A stretch of 64,000 nt of DNA from Wuchereria bancrofti (GCA_005281725.1 SSBO01000001.1:1224399-1288398), one strand, 5' to 3'; positions 15,028 through 27,408 are shown, counted from the first letter of the stretch. Notes: generated by a model not told the origin, from the sequence alone. Made by a program: numbers and translations.

Positions 15028-15062
15028 TTCTCTCTCGCTCCCTCTGTTTCTCTCTCTCTCTC
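15028..15062. repeat. CT-rich microsatellite
   Basis: (CT)n interrupted by CGCTCC and TGTTT. Confidence 0.8.
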
Positions 15063-15813
15063 CTTAATTGCTAGAAATACTATTTCAGGCAAAAGCTATA
15101 GAGAAAGAGATGGTAGGGAAAGGAAAGGAGGGGAAACATTTGGAACGGTGTGAGGGTTTTAAGTTTGATTTGAAGGAAGGTACTGCTGAGGGATAGAGAG
15201 AAAGAGAGAGATGGAATTGAAAGTAAATTTATTGGGGTACCTTGGGAACATTCATTTCCAATGAATTATTTAGAAAAAGGTTGTTGAGTGAATGATAGGA
15301 TTAGTTAAATGAATAAAAGATGGGGACGCTGGCGGAAATGGGAAAGGTAACCATCGATTGGAATGGTTGAAAAGGTTAGCTTGAGGATTTACTTATAACT
15401 TGCAGTTTAGGGAATAGGTAATGATGATATGAGACCTGAGAAATCTTTTCATTTGATAAACACATTTCAACATATAATTAACAGGAAATTTTGCTTCTTC
15501 TATTAATAAATAATAACCATCTCGAGAGATCTTGACATAACTTTAACGTAATCTTTTGAAGGAGATAAAAAACGATACCACTGGCTATATTTATTTTTTA
15601 TTTCGTCAGTTGTTTTACCTATGCTATTCTCATATCGTTTGTTTGTCGGCCGAAAAAAAGAGAAAGAATTGTTATTTAGCAATGTTCATTAAATTCAGAT
15701 TTTTAATTTTAATATTTTGGAGGAGGAAAATAAAGAAGACAAAATGGACGTTATTTTATTACGGAAATACGTAAATAATAGATTATTCATAGACGTAATA
15801 GTGATTCTTGCAG

Positions 15814-15849
15814 TCTGTGCGTACAGCATCGTGGGCAAGTTAAGAACAG
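15814..15849 (+). CDS. Candidate 5' coding exon of the RRM gene
   Basis: A 36-nt segment lies between an acceptor (TTCTTGCAG ending at 15813) and a donor (GTACAA from 15850). In the frame beginning at 15815 it reads LCVQHRGQVKN and ends with two bases, AG. The supported exon at 16289 requires exactly two bases upstream, so AG plus A gives Arg and phase is kept. The donor lies just before a CAA/CAG/AGT-rich tract. There is no family similarity to support it, and no start codon has been found upstream. An initiator exon must lie elsewhere if this one is real. Confidence 0.25.
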
Positions 15850-15935
15850 GTACAACAACAACAGCAACAATAACGGCAGCAGTAGTAGTAGCAGTAGCAG
15901 GAGGATCAACAACAACGACAATAACAACAGCGAGA
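15850..15935. repeat. CAA/CAG/AGT trinucleotide tract
   Basis: Trinucleotide-rich stretch that could encode Asn/Ser or Thr/Ala runs depending on frame. It is probably intronic. Confidence 0.6.
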
Positions 15936-16288
15936 AGTATTTGGAATAAGTGGACTACAAAGGCGTTATTGTCGTACATCTATTACGGATGCTTATTGGT
16001 GTAGATGTAATTGTTATTTAAGTACTACTGTACACGTTCTGTTATTAGTAATAACAATAATAACAACTGTCAACACAGTAAGCTTCGATTCTTCAAATAA
16101 ATTATATATGGGGTAATTATCGTTAATGTTTTAATTTAATACCTTTTATTATGTCCTCTTAAAACAAAGTGATATTCTGCAGAATATGCTGATTTCAAAT
16201 TAAGTTGAACGAATATAATGAAAAAAAAAATGACTCCATTTTTTTTTTCCTTGTGTGTGTTAGTTGTGCAATGTTTTGTAAATTTCAG

Positions 16289-19200
16289 ATCGGCAGGGAT
16301 ATCATCAGCTGTACTTGGACATACACCTTCGCCATATCGGTCGAATGCTCACATGAATGTATACACGGGGCAAAATTTCACTCGACCTCAGCATTTTCAT
16401 GGATCTTTTGTAAATTTGTCTGCAATAATCTTTTCTTGAGTACTCTCATTAACTGAAACTTAATTTCCTGTTTTAAACTTATACTCAAATTTCACAATTA
16501 AGCAACTATTTTCGGTAAACAGTTTTAATCATTTTTAGTACACTCTTGTCAAAATTTTTTTATACTGATTGCTTCAGTTTTTAATACATTGGAAATAAAA
16601 TCTCTGATTCATCGTTACATTATCTTCGCTGTATGAATTAAATTTATGGGAAAAAAAGGTAATAGAAAGAATCATCTTTAGTATAGTCTATTCAAAGATG
16701 GAAGAAATGTAATTTCATAGAAAAGAATTTTTTTTTAATGGGTTGTGATTTCCCTTTCTTTTTTTTTCATTGAGAAAATGAAAATTTATTGTGCTTTTCG
16801 TTACAGCAACAAAATATGTGCAATGGGTATGGAAGCACAAATGAAGGAACACAATCACGCAATGGTCTAAGGAGTTCGGGTATAAGTGCTCGTAGGAACA
16901 GCACTGGTTCACCAGTTCCATCACTGAGTTTGGTTAGTTAAGCGAGCATTTAGTCTGTAGGATAAGTTTGTTTTTTTTTTTTTTTTTTGAGCTCTAATAT
17001 ATTCGAAAAGAAATGTGGTGGGTATCATTTAAAAAATTTTTGGTAAGAAGTCTAAAAAGAAAAGAGGCCGTTGTAAAAGATGAAGGAAGTGAAAGTTTGC
17101 AATATTTATTTTCGTTTAGACGAATGTTTACATTCGTGGACTTGAGCAAAACACAACTGATGAGGATCTAAGAGACATGTGCGCAAAATTTGGTCGAATA
17201 GCATCAACGAAAGCAATTATGGTAACATTTTATAAATATAATCAGTTATGTGTTTTTAAAATATTTTCTTTATATTTGGTGCAATCCCAGATCTTCAAGT
17301 ATTAGTTATTTGGGAGTTGTAAAAAAACTATTACTCTAATTAATAATCAAATTGCGCCTTTTTTCATCAAGACTTTATATTTCATCGACGATAGCTTATT
17401 TAAATTGTTGAAATTGGAAAATTTTGAAAGCTTTTATTGAAGGATAAGACAACTGGTCAATGTAAACGTTATGGATTCGTTGATTTCGAAGAAGCAGCTG
17501 ATGCACTCCGTGCCGTTGAAGGGTTGAATCAGGAAGGAAAGGTGCGAGCGCAAATGGCTAAGGTAATTATTAACTGCGAGCGAGATTTTTTGAAATGTGT
17601 AATAGTAGTACGAGTATGTAACGATAAAACATTTTCAGATGTAGTATGCATATATACATATATATATATATATTCTAGACTTTTGTTTGAAAAATTCGTA
17701 CTGAAACTCGGTTGATAATTGTCATTTGAGAAATTAATGCTGAAAAGTTCCAAGTTGTAACATGGAATTACATTTTCCTACCTCTCCATTGTTCTCCACT
17801 CCATTCTCAGGAGGAGACAAAAATAGGGGGAAATTTTTTTAGGTGAAATGTGATGGTCAATTTTTTCCAGTTTTATCAAAAGTTAAGGATGGTAGGTTAT
17901 TATCCAGAGGAAAAGTAGGCAAACATATGGATGAAGCGAGAATTAGACGAGAGGGAAGAGTTGTAACATTCAGTTTTTTTTTCTTTTTTTTTCATTTGTT
18001 GTAATTTACCAGTGTTTTAAAAAACCTTTACAGCAGCTATTTCGGGAGAATTTGATTTTTTAACGCTGCTTTGCGAAACTTTAACGGGCGAATTTTCATT
18101 GCAGGCGCTGAGTCCAAACAACCAAAATAGCCTCTTTCAGCAACAGGAACAAGATCCAACAAATTTGTACTTGGCAAATTTGCCACCGAATTATACGGAA
18201 AGAGATTTGCAAAAGCTGCTGGAAAGTTATGGTTCAACAATCAGTACTAGGGTATTGAAGAATGGTGATGGTTCAAGCAGATGTGTCGGATTCGCTCGAA
18301 TGGATAACGAGGAATTGTGCGCAAAAATCATTAAGGTAATTTATTCAACAACAATTGAGCAGTCAATTGATTCAATGAAGTACTTTTGTGTGAAATGATC
18401 AAATGTTTCATTGTTATTTTGTAGGAGATGAATGGGAAAAAAATAATTCCGGGTTGCAATTTACCATTGATGGTGAAATATGCAGATAGCAATAAGAAGA
18501 CGAAAAGTCGACCTTTACAAAGTGTTCCAGGATTATATAGTAGTCTTACACATCTTGAGATTACAGTAAGTCTCAGTTCACTTCCGTTCAGTTTATTCCG
18601 TTTTGTAATCATGTTAGGAACACATTTTTAAAATGTCATATTTTTCTGCACAAAATTTACCTTTTAGCAACCATGTTTTGCAACACCACCTTATGATCAA
18701 AGTGGACAATATATTCGTAGCAATCCGAATTATCAATACCTGTTAACACCACCATCGCCTTATGTCTACAGTCCACATCCTCAGTATCATGTTTTCTCAG
18801 GTAGAAATTTGGAATTAAATCCTTTTTCATTATTATCTGGAAAATAATTCATGTTATACAATAATACACATCGCGAAACGTGGGATTTGAGTGTCGAAAA
18901 AAACGAACTTGAAGGTGATACCTAATCAAGAATTGTTTGATTCATATCTGCCAAGTAAATTACAGGTTATGGCGATGCTCCCATGGGGAACCTTGCTGCT
19001 CAAATGCAAAATTTATCACTTCAAGGTGCTAATGCAATGCTACATCCATCAGCTGAATTGGCAAACATTGGACCGGGTACAAGTATGACAGCTAATCAGG
19101 CTCCTGCTGGTACGGCAATTCCTCAGGTTGCTATGCAAGCATATACAGTTCCTCTCTATCCATGGCCATATGGTGTCCAGGTAGTTTGTCCACATTTGCA

Positions 19201-19767
19201 TAAGTTAGTATTATTACTTATAAAGGGAAGTTTTTGTCCTTACATATTAAAACGATCGTAGACAATATCACTGCAACAAAATGCCTAGAAGAATAAACTT
19301 TAGGAAGTTTTACATTCAAATCCGCGAATGATTGTAAGATGCACTTTGTTGTGCTCGTTTAATAGTTCAGTAGGTAGCTAGGCGATAGTAGATACTTAGA
19401 ATTGATCGCAAAAAAAATTTTTCTTTTCACACGAATCACTAAACACTGGTTTGTGGAATGTTATTTTCGAATTTTGCAGAAAAAAAGATTCGTTTGTTTA
19501 CAGGCAACGACAGATCCGAATATGATTGGTACCGTGGTGACATCTGCAACACCATTGCAAAATTTTGTTCCAGAATTAGCTGCTATGCATACAGATGCTG
19601 CAAATGTTGCTGCCGCTACTGCTGCTGCCGTTGCTGCTGCTGCTGCTGGTGCAGTACCAACAAACCAAACATCCGGTCAGGTTATTTACACCAGTCAACC
19701 ACCACCGCCTCCACCACCTCCACCGCCACCCTCACAAGCACCAGCACCACAAATGCAACAGAATTGA
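16289..19767 (+). CDS. sup-26: Two-RRM RNA-binding protein, RBMS / SUP-26 type (5' end incomplete)
   Basis: Predicted exons: 16289-16409, 16807-16932, 17120-17221, 17443-17562, 18105-18335, 18425-18565, 18668-18800, 18966-19180 and 19504-19767 (stop TGA). All junctions keep phase, giving about 483 residues without the start. RRM1 (about residues 83-160) has RNP2 VYIRGL and RNP1 KRYGFVDF, split by the intron after KAIM. RRM2 (about 176-253) has RNP2 LYLANL and RNP1 RCVGFARM. The [10 protein letters not shown] linker between the RRMs is characteristic of the vertebrate RBMS1-3 family. The C-terminal tail is disordered, with Ala-rich and 11-Pro runs. Family members bind AU-rich single-stranded nucleic acid; C. 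elegans SUP-26 is a translational regulator in sex determination. The first exon here enters in phase 1, so at least one 5' exon is missing; the in-frame ATG at 16218 would only apply if no splicing occurred there. Family assignment is firm; one-to-one orthology with sup-26 is inferred. Confidence 0.9.
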
Positions 19768-21448
19768 GCAGAGAAAATGCCTTCAGGAATTTTTGTTTTT
19801 GCCGTATCTCAGACAAACTTGTAGTCATAACGAGTGGGAAGTAAAGAGAAAAGCTCAGATGATGAAGAAAGGGAGAGAAGAAGATTAAGGAAGTGTTGCA
19901 ACCTGAAAAGTGAGTGCCTGTTTTCTCTTTTTTCTTGATTTTATTCGAAATTTCGTTGTTTATTTGCTTCTTCCTAATTTCGGATGCTTGTTTTTTTTTT
20001 CTTTTTTTTTCCTTGTGTGCGCTTTGTAAATTGTTCATTTGTTTCTTTAAAACATGGAATTGCCTCATTGTTGTTGAGTGAGTTTTAATTCTAGTAAATC
20101 TTACTGGGAAGGGTTATTATAATTTGCAAATTAAAAAAAATCATTTGGCCAATAAATCGCATCAACATTTTGAAGAGATGATGTCCTATGGACAATAAGT
20201 ATTTTCCTTAAAGAAGGAATTTATCAAAACTTATATAATTGTAATGATTTTTTTTCTGGATTTACATGGTTTCTAGAATTTCCAAAAAAGAAAGTTTCCT
20301 TTTTTCCCATAGCTTTTGCAGTGTAAATTTCAGATCTAAGGAAAACTGATTTACCAGTTAGTTATCATCCTTAATATGTTAAAGGATGAGAGAAAGATCA
20401 CTTTAAATTGGTAGTTGTTTGTAAAATTGTACTTTTCCATTCTTTAATTTATTTCGCCTCCTCCTTATGTCCTTCCTTTTGCTTTCTTCCTGTAAATTCT
20501 GTATGCTTCTGACGGTTCTTTCGTTTAACTGATGGTGATTGCTAATTGTCGACTGTTCATTTTCGAATTCGTTAGTTTTCAATTTGCAGTTGAAGAAATG
20601 TGAGTATAAAGAAACGTTCCAATGCAAGTGGTTGTTTTCTATTCTTGCATCCGAAGTCGAGAATCAGCAACTATTAATATCATCCCACTTTCTGTACACA
20701 TTTTTTTTCTTTTTTTTTAAAAAGGGAACTGACTTTGGTTAATGTTACTGGGTGGCATTACAATATTTTTGCAAGAAAAAATCTAAAGAGAATTTAGAGT
20801 TTCTTTTTGTTTTTTTTTTTTTTTTTTGTTTTTTGGAGTTTCTTTTTGGTATAAATTGACAGTGTTGATTTGCGGAATTATACGAACTGAAGAATTTAAG
20901 GCTATGATTTAAATGAGAAATGTATAGGGTACTCAAATGCAGTGATACCAGGGATCATTTGAACATCAAATTTATCATTTTAAAATAGCAGTTTGAGTAT
21001 CATTCGTGCTGTAATTAGATATAGCTGAATAGGGAATGAATTTTTTTTTCAGACAGAGTGCAATATTGAAAATGTTTTAACTATTGGTGTACATATAATA
21101 ATTATTGTCTCTCTGAAATAATTCTATGGAAAAGAAATTGTTTAGATGTATTTTCGTACGTAATTTTTTTCTACGTAAGAATAATCTATGCAACAAATGT
21201 CTTATTGTTTATTGTTCGTGTAACACACGGCGGTCAGTGATTACATATGTTTGTGTGCGTATGTGAGAAATATTTCTTTAGTTGTTATTTTTTTGTTTCA
21301 TCATGATATATTTCTTCATGAACCTAGCAGAATTTCATCTGACAGTCTCGGTCGGTCATTTTCGTTCATTTTGATCCAAAACATTTCTTCGTAATTAGCT
21401 AAACGAATAAATAAGCCGTGGGACCATTATTCAGTAGGGAATAAAATA
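19768..21448. other. 3' flank of the RRM gene, no gene seen
   Basis: AT-rich sequence with poly-T runs at about 19990-20010, 20700-20718 and 20808-20827. It probably contains the 3' UTR of the RRM gene. No coding signal was recognised. Confidence 0.5.
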
Positions 21449-21786
21449 TGCTTTTTGATGATACAGACATTCCCGCTGGTGATAAATTTTTATTAGTAAC
21501 TAAAGTTTTAGCAGCTAAGCGTTTTGTGTAAGATAGTCAGTGCAGAGCAATAGATATGTTGAAAATGATTTCTCATACTTTCCTGTCTCTTAAATTGGAT
21601 TCAGTAAGCATTAATGAACAGAATCAATCGAACGGTGTATTCGAGAATGAGACTTCATCGAAATCTCTCAAAGCAGTTGCACCATGTCAGTCATCCAAAC
21701 CTGATAATATAGATGACCGCTGTCCCTTAAGTTCTGCTAGTCAATTTATGTTTCTGTTTTTTTTTTTTTTTTACCGAAAGATCTGA
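21449..21786 (+). other. Unidentified short ORFs, possible gene fragment
   Basis: An ATG at 21449 opens MLFDDTDIPAGDKF and runs 28 codons to a site resembling a splice donor (GTAAGA). A second open frame at 21556-21786 has a compositionally normal middle (SINEQNQSNGVFENE) and ends in a poly-Phe stretch encoded by a T run. The phases at the possible donor and at the acceptor near 21602 do not match, so they cannot be joined simply. No family is recognised. This could be a decayed gene or chance. Confidence 0.2.
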
Positions 21787-23540
21787 CACAGCGACATTCA
21801 TAATGCGGAACGAGCCTGTTTCCTTGTTTTTCACTAAATACCAGATTACCTCATTGGGAACTTTCTCATCTTTACATAAACCAGTAGTGTTTTTTAAAAA
21901 GTAAGCCTTCTTTCGTAACTTTTTCTTCCCGATTAGAAGCTTACGGTTTTCCAAAATTTTTTGTTTCGTCTTACATTTGCCGTTGCGCAATTGTTGACTG
22001 TTACCCGATTTAAAATTTTGCTCTGGCTTGGTAAAGTCGGTCCCTCAGGCCGGCCCTGTGAATTTTCGTACTAGTGGGACAGGGTTATCAATGTGTAATA
22101 TGTTGTACCACAAATTATGATTTGCCCTACTGTTAGTCTGTTTGCTAAATTAACAGTAGGATTAATGGTGCTTGTGTGTTTCGTTTTTGAACAGATAGCC
22201 TACTGTGACGTTGGATACATATCCGTTTTTTTCATTTGATGTAAGCACCATTCCGGAAGATGAGTACGCTTGTCTTCTGAGTCTTGCATCTTAAAAACAC
22301 CAGACATTACTGCTAGGATCATGGAAGTGATATCTGTGAATTCTGCATAACTTGTTTCAAATTATCTTACAGTATCTTTAAAATGTCTTGATGGAATGTT
22401 TCCTTTTTTCTACTATTTTAAATTGCTCTTTTCGTACGAGCAGTTACACTTCCCGGAATGTGCAGGGAATATATTTTCTTCTGCTCTGTATGAGATTTGA
22501 TTTGTTCGGCCCAAAATTGTGTCTCCTATTTCGTGTAATGTTTCATTGCGCTGATGTCCTGTTTTCTCCGATTGTTTTTCTTTTTTTTGAGTCTTTGGAA
22601 ATTTCCGGCAACAAATGAAGTCTTTTTCTATTTGTTCTGAATGTTCACCTTGATTCTGTAAATAAAATGAAAAATTACCAACGGATTATGACACGAAAAT
22701 GGCATAGTTATCGTGACAGTTCAGAATAAATCTGAGTCTGAAAGTGACCTAAGTTGTAACAATTAGAAGAGTAGCGTTTCCAGCCAGGTATATTGCATGC
22801 AGACTTGAGAATAAAACAGAATGAAAAGGTTCAAATTCACTACAAAACAAGTAGTACTCTCGGGGAACACAAGCTGCAGTAGGGACATATGGGCATGAAG
22901 CGATTTAAAGTTAGTAGAAATAAGATGATAAAGGCGATCATTAAGTCAACTGGTACATCTAGCAATAGTGTGATGCATGTCACTAACTAGACCTATGTAA
23001 AAAGCTTACAACACGTTAATTTGCGAGTTCATCTTTTGACTGGTTTTTTGACAGTGGATCGAAATGTTCACATTGCCTGTGGTATCTTCTAGTTATTTAA
23101 AGCACTCCATAAATATAAATACAAAAATTGTCGGCCTATTCGGTCTATTTGGATATCAGAACTAATCAAAATCACGACTCTTCCTATCAATACGATGTAT
23201 CGCTGTTGTTAAAACTCCTTGTTTTGTCATGGAGAGTGCACTGCCATCGATACCTGTATAAAACAATCACTTCAAATCAAATCAACGGTATAAACTTTCC
23301 TGTGTTACGTAATGATAATATGGGAACATGTTCCAAAATTATTTGTTCAATAATCTCGATTGCATCATTTAAAAAATTCAAATGTCGTGTTTACTTCCAT
23401 TGCCAATTATACGAACTATCGCAGCTAGTTAGAAACTTTCAACCAATAATGTTACTCTCAGTAACTGGTAGTACCATATAGATTTTTTCACCTTGATAAT
23501 AATTTCTGCAGTTTTTATTAGAACAGAGGAGAAAAATGAA
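21787..23540. other. Unassigned intergenic stretch
   Basis: Somewhat less AT-rich than the flanks. The open frames at 22388-22618 and 23128-23481 on the + strand and 21727-21990 on the - strand have no recognisable domain. The minus-strand sequence just below 23541 may hold the missing C-terminal codons of the LAMTOR5 gene (see findings). Confidence 0.4.
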
Positions 23541-23832
23541 CTAAAAACCTGTAAGCTCAATGACAATGGAAGACATAGGTAAATTCGGCTCCAAATTGCT
23601 AGCAAGTTTCAATAAATCAACCGCTGCATCACCTGCTGCATTACTCAATGTTCCACGGCTACATACATTTAAGCCTGATTCATCAACACAAAGCACCCCC
23701 TTCACTTGTTCCTTTGACACCCTGAAAGCATAGCAGACATCAACTGCATTTCGACATCAACGCTGTTCCATATCGAACAGTTTTTTCTTATTTATTTTAC
23801 CTAAAGTTTGCTCTAACACCTGAGACTTCCAT
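23541..23832 (-). CDS. lmtr-5: Ragulator complex subunit LAMTOR5 (HBXIP) homologue
   Basis: Exons 23832-23801 (ATG; MEVSGVRANF plus two bases) and 23721-23541. The second exon carries GVLCVDESGLNVCSRGTLS followed by an alpha-helical stretch AAVDLLKLASNLEP, matching the roadblock-like fold of human LAMTOR5 (family GVLCTDSQGLNLGCRGTLS). LAMTOR5 is a small scaffold subunit of the lysosomal Ragulator complex that anchors Rag GTPases for TORC1 activation. The frame stops at TAG (23543-23541) right after SSIVIELTGF, giving 70 residues against about 91 in human, so the last beta strand is missing. A donor-like GT at 23548-23547 lies just before the stop, so a further exon downstream is possible. The gene is divergent from the MITD1-type gene. 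Identity is fairly sure; the 3' end is not. Confidence 0.8.
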
Positions 23833-25129
23833 ACAACCCGAAAAATTCTTGAACTGAAGAAGCATTTCTTCCCTGCCTCTGGAAAAGGAATAAACTGCAT
23901 CTGCTAGTCTAGTTATAAATAAAGCACGAAACTCCAATAAGCTGCTTCAGTCTTACTGTTTAAATATATTTGCTGCTTGTTAAATCGTTGAATATTCACA
24001 GAGTTAGGAAAAATTTTATAAAAGACGATAAAAAATCAAAACATTTTAGTTTAATTGTGAAATTTCCCTGGCTATATTATCATAAGATCCTTCATTACTT
24101 TTGTTCAAAGAAATCAATACCTATACTTTCTTTATGATTCAGTTATTACTTTTACATTCTATCGTTTGGTTTGAGATAAAGGAAAGTTAATATGCATGTC
24201 TACATACATTGATAAAGCAATAATACATAATAGAAATAACCAAATCTCACATTTCACCAGCCAGTTTCTCCAGTTCTGATTCCATTTTAATGAAAAACTG
24301 AAATCAACGATACACAGTGTAAATAAAGAGAAACATTAAGAGTAAAGAAACGAAACAGACGCAGCATACACGTAACGTATCATCCCGTCAGACGACACGT
24401 ATAGATGATACTGTCTGCATAAAAATTTGCACTTATCAAAATGTGCCAAATGTACCTAAACATTCAATAGGAAAAGGAAAAGGTGAAAAGCAAATATCCC
24501 ATCTATGTAAATAAAAAAGTGACCGAGCCACATTGTTGTTGGTATTTCGCAGGACATTTCTGGTCTGAAATGTGTATATTGCTAGAGAAGAGATGGAGAG
24601 ATGTGCGAGAGAATGTATGAATGGGATGGTAGAGATAAAAAATGATGGAAAGGAGAGTATTATCTGCTTTTTGTTAGTATTACTATTTACAGTTAGAAAG
24701 ACGAGAACATATTAACTGATAGAAGAGACGGGAGAAAGCGATACAGTTGTAATATGGTTAGAGAGAGAGGGGAGAGAGATGTTAACTAGTAGAGAGATAA
24801 TTTGGAAAACGTCTGCAAGAATTGATCTGCTAGCAGGGTTAGAGGACATCTTTGGGGTATTCTCTTTCATGGCATGGAAATAATTTTTGCGAGTGAATGT
24901 AATTTTCTTCCGCTTAAAATTCTAAATTCTTGGATTTTATTCGATTTTTTATCTCTCTTATTTGACCTTTTTTGCACTCTGTCAATCAATTCCAGTACAA
25001 AGGCTTTGATTTAGACAAGAATATTGGACAAAGGATAAAAGGCTTGAATATGCAAAACTAACGAGCAAAATTTTAATTTTTTTCTTACAGTTTGAAAAAT
25101 TTGGAGTTAACAATAACCATAATTAAACT
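23833..25129. promoter_or_regulatory. Divergent intergenic region between LAMTOR5 and MITD1-type genes
   Basis: About 1.3 kb between two start codons that point away from each other, so it should contain both promoters. A TTTCTTACAG acceptor-like site ends at 25090, 39 bp before the MITD1-type ATG, and could be a spliced-leader trans-splice site. On the other side CTTCTTCAG (minus strand, about 23856) is a similar candidate before the LAMTOR5 ATG. No specific factor site is recognised. Confidence 0.4.
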
Positions 25130-27408
25130 ATGACCATGGAGACACATTATTTATTTCAAAATTGCAACGCCTCAAATGATCGGAATCGCGGTGGTGGATT
25201 ACCCTTTTGGAGGGTTTTTATGGATTGTAAGAAAGATAGGCCAATGGTAGCTGATGGTATCAGTAATGAGTCACAGTGTACAACTTTCGCTAATGGTTAG
25301 ATTATTCTGTTTGTTATTTGTATTTTTTTAAGAGAGTACTATAAGGCACAGTCATGGCATTCAGCATGACTTTATGGAAATTTTAGTCCATATATTATGT
25401 ATGGATATTCTTTTGAGTGGATTTCATTTTATCATGATAGTACCAAGCAGACGTTACGATATATTTATGCGGCTTTAATTAATTTAGACGCAATTTTGTC
25501 AAACAGATTATTTGAAAAATAATTTAACTGAACAGTTGGGTGATGTTAAGTGAATTGAATAAAGTAGTATTTCTGATGTCACGAATATTCATTCATCTAC
25601 GAAAGATTGAGCAGTAAAAGTTTGAAAACAAATTCTCAGCAAGACCAAAACTTTAATCATACCTCTTTTTCCACTTTCATATTAAATATACGAGTCATTC
25701 ATCATTATCTTTATCAATCATTGTTAACACCTCATCATCACTGGTTATCATTATCATCGTTAGATAAAACCTTATTTCTAGTAATCTTAAACCTAAACTG
25801 GATGTGAGCGTTACTGAAGTAATTCTCTTTATCCATGATTCATTAAATGATTATTTTTTGAAGATCTCAAAGATGTTGAACAAATATCTGAATGCACATC
25901 TGAAGCATCATGTGAGAGCAATGCTCAGGTAGAAAATGGCACAGCTAAAAAACGACAACCTATCGGTATTCTGTTTTTCTTTGCTTAGTCCATTAATCAG
26001 TTTTAGGTCAACTTACATTTATGTTCTGTCATTTTTCTGAGTTCATGCTTGTTTGTTTCGTGGGCATTTTATAACCATATGTTTTCGTAATTATAAAATT
26101 CATAAATCGTACATCTATAATTTTATAATGAAAAGGATTTTATTGCCCATTCTTAGAGATCAGCTCTTGTTATTTTGCTTTTAAGATAGTGATATTATGC
26201 AATCACCTTATCCAATAATTTTTTCTTCAGGTAGCTTTAACTTGGGTGCTGTATTCGCTGAAGCTGAAGCATCAGACAATCTATTAGAGCGGAAGCAATT
26301 TAATTTAAAATTAGTCAAGGAATTTCGAATCAAAGATGGTACTACGGGTTTTGGTTATGATACGATCTTCAGTGATGGCATCGATGAGCGGTTAAAGTCG
26401 GTTATCGTTGATGAACCGTATTTGCGAAATAAATCACAGGTTTTGGTTATAGAAATGTTACTACTGGATAGCCAAAAAACTTACTAAGCCTTGTTTAACA
26501 TTTCACCTTGAAGTTTTTTCTTCTCAGTTGTTTTGATTTGAACATTGTTTGCAAGAATTTGAAATATTTACTGCCGTTGCTTGTAGTTTAGTCTGATTTT
26601 TGGTTTTGTTTTGAAATAGTTTTTCATTGTTCTAATTGTATATACAAAAGTATCTTTTCAGTGGCTTTGGAACACATACTGTAATGAATCGAATTGTGAG
26701 ATTAGACTTGGTAGTATCTCATAACATAACATAGCATTTCTTTATTAATCGGTAATTTGGCGGTGTTATTAGAAAAACATTATAAAATTCCCTCATTTTA
26801 GATTACAAACTTAGTTGCATTCTGCGAGTTGTTGGTATCAGGAGCACCTAATCTTCGTGAAATTGTGCTTTGTACGCAGGCAGAACAAACTGCTTTGCAC
26901 GAGCTATGGCTACAGTTGGGGCAGCTGAGGATTGATCTTATGTTACGAAATGTAGTTTTGAAAGTGAAATGTAGCGGTACCATGCATGATCGGGAAATTA
27001 GGTCGTACTTTTATCCTGTTTTAGGCAACAAAACCAGTGTTTCGAAATTTTTTCATTAATTGCAAGGGTTGTCTTATTTGTAAGTCATATCGGGACTACT
27101 TTTATTTTTTTCAGTTGATGCATTTTTTCATGGTCCATTATGATTCTTCCGTGGCACTTAGAATTTAGATCATAAAAACTAGCCATTATCGAATTTTCAT
27201 ATTACCTTCCAGAAGTAATCTCCGTTGAACTGAAATCACTTTTCCTTTCAGATTTGACAATGGTTGGACCTATCGTATTGGTCGAGGCTTAGATTACTTT
27301 CAAAAGCAGCAACCATTAACTTTAGGCATAACCGATTTCAATTTAAGGAAGTGCCAGGAGACAAATGTATGTATATTAAGAGAAATGCGACGTAAAAATG
27401 CTATGTAA
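25130..27408 (+). CDS. MITD1-type protein (C-terminal phospholipase-D-like domain)
   Basis: Exons 25130-25295, 25864-25965, 26231-26439, 26802-27001 and 27252-27408 join in phase to 277 residues. The last about 170 residues match MITD1: GFGYDTIF, VIVDEPYLRNKSQ, a helix with FCELLV, then CSGTMHDREIR, FDNGWTYRIGRGLDYF and DFNLRKCQETN (human has HDREIRFNNGW.IKIGRGLDYF). The final exon reads through a possible GT after ETN and stops 13 codons later, as in human MITD1. In other animals MITD1 is recruited to the midbody by ESCRT-III through its N-terminal MIT domain and acts in abscission; the C-terminal domain has a PLD-like fold that binds membrane. The first about 100 residues here (METHYLFQNCN..., then an acidic Ser-rich stretch) show no MIT helices. 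The start at 25130 is chosen as the first ATG after an acceptor-like site. Exons 1-2 are less certain than 3-5. Confidence 0.85.

Larger units (their letters stand above)
1..15813. other. Gene-poor AT-rich region, no supported gene
   Basis: About 15.8 kb with no ORF that resembles a known protein and no run of exon-like segments in consistent phase. The open frames present are short and mostly low-complexity translations of poly-T, CT, CA/TG or GGAA tracts. It lies immediately upstream of the RRM gene on the same strand, so it may be that gene's promoter plus a large 5' intron, but nothing in the sequence proves this. The separate repeats inside it are listed individually. Confidence 0.6.

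Noticed and set aside
15695..16004. 94- and 95-codon frames on opposite strands
   Set aside because: The central part is a CAA/CAG/AGT repeat read as Thr/Ala or Val/Ala; only the short phase-matched segment at 15814-15849 was kept as a weak exon candidate.
16205..16456. Open frames that include the first firm RRM-gene exon plus upstream codons from ATG 16218
   Set aside because: The upstream part is a poly-Lys/poly-Phe stretch before a good acceptor (AATTTCAG), so it is more likely intron than a true N-terminus.
19458..20068. Alternative frames over the last RRM-gene exon (Cys-rich, Leu/His-rich and minus-strand)
   Set aside because: They are shadows of the poly-Ala and poly-Pro codons of the real frame.
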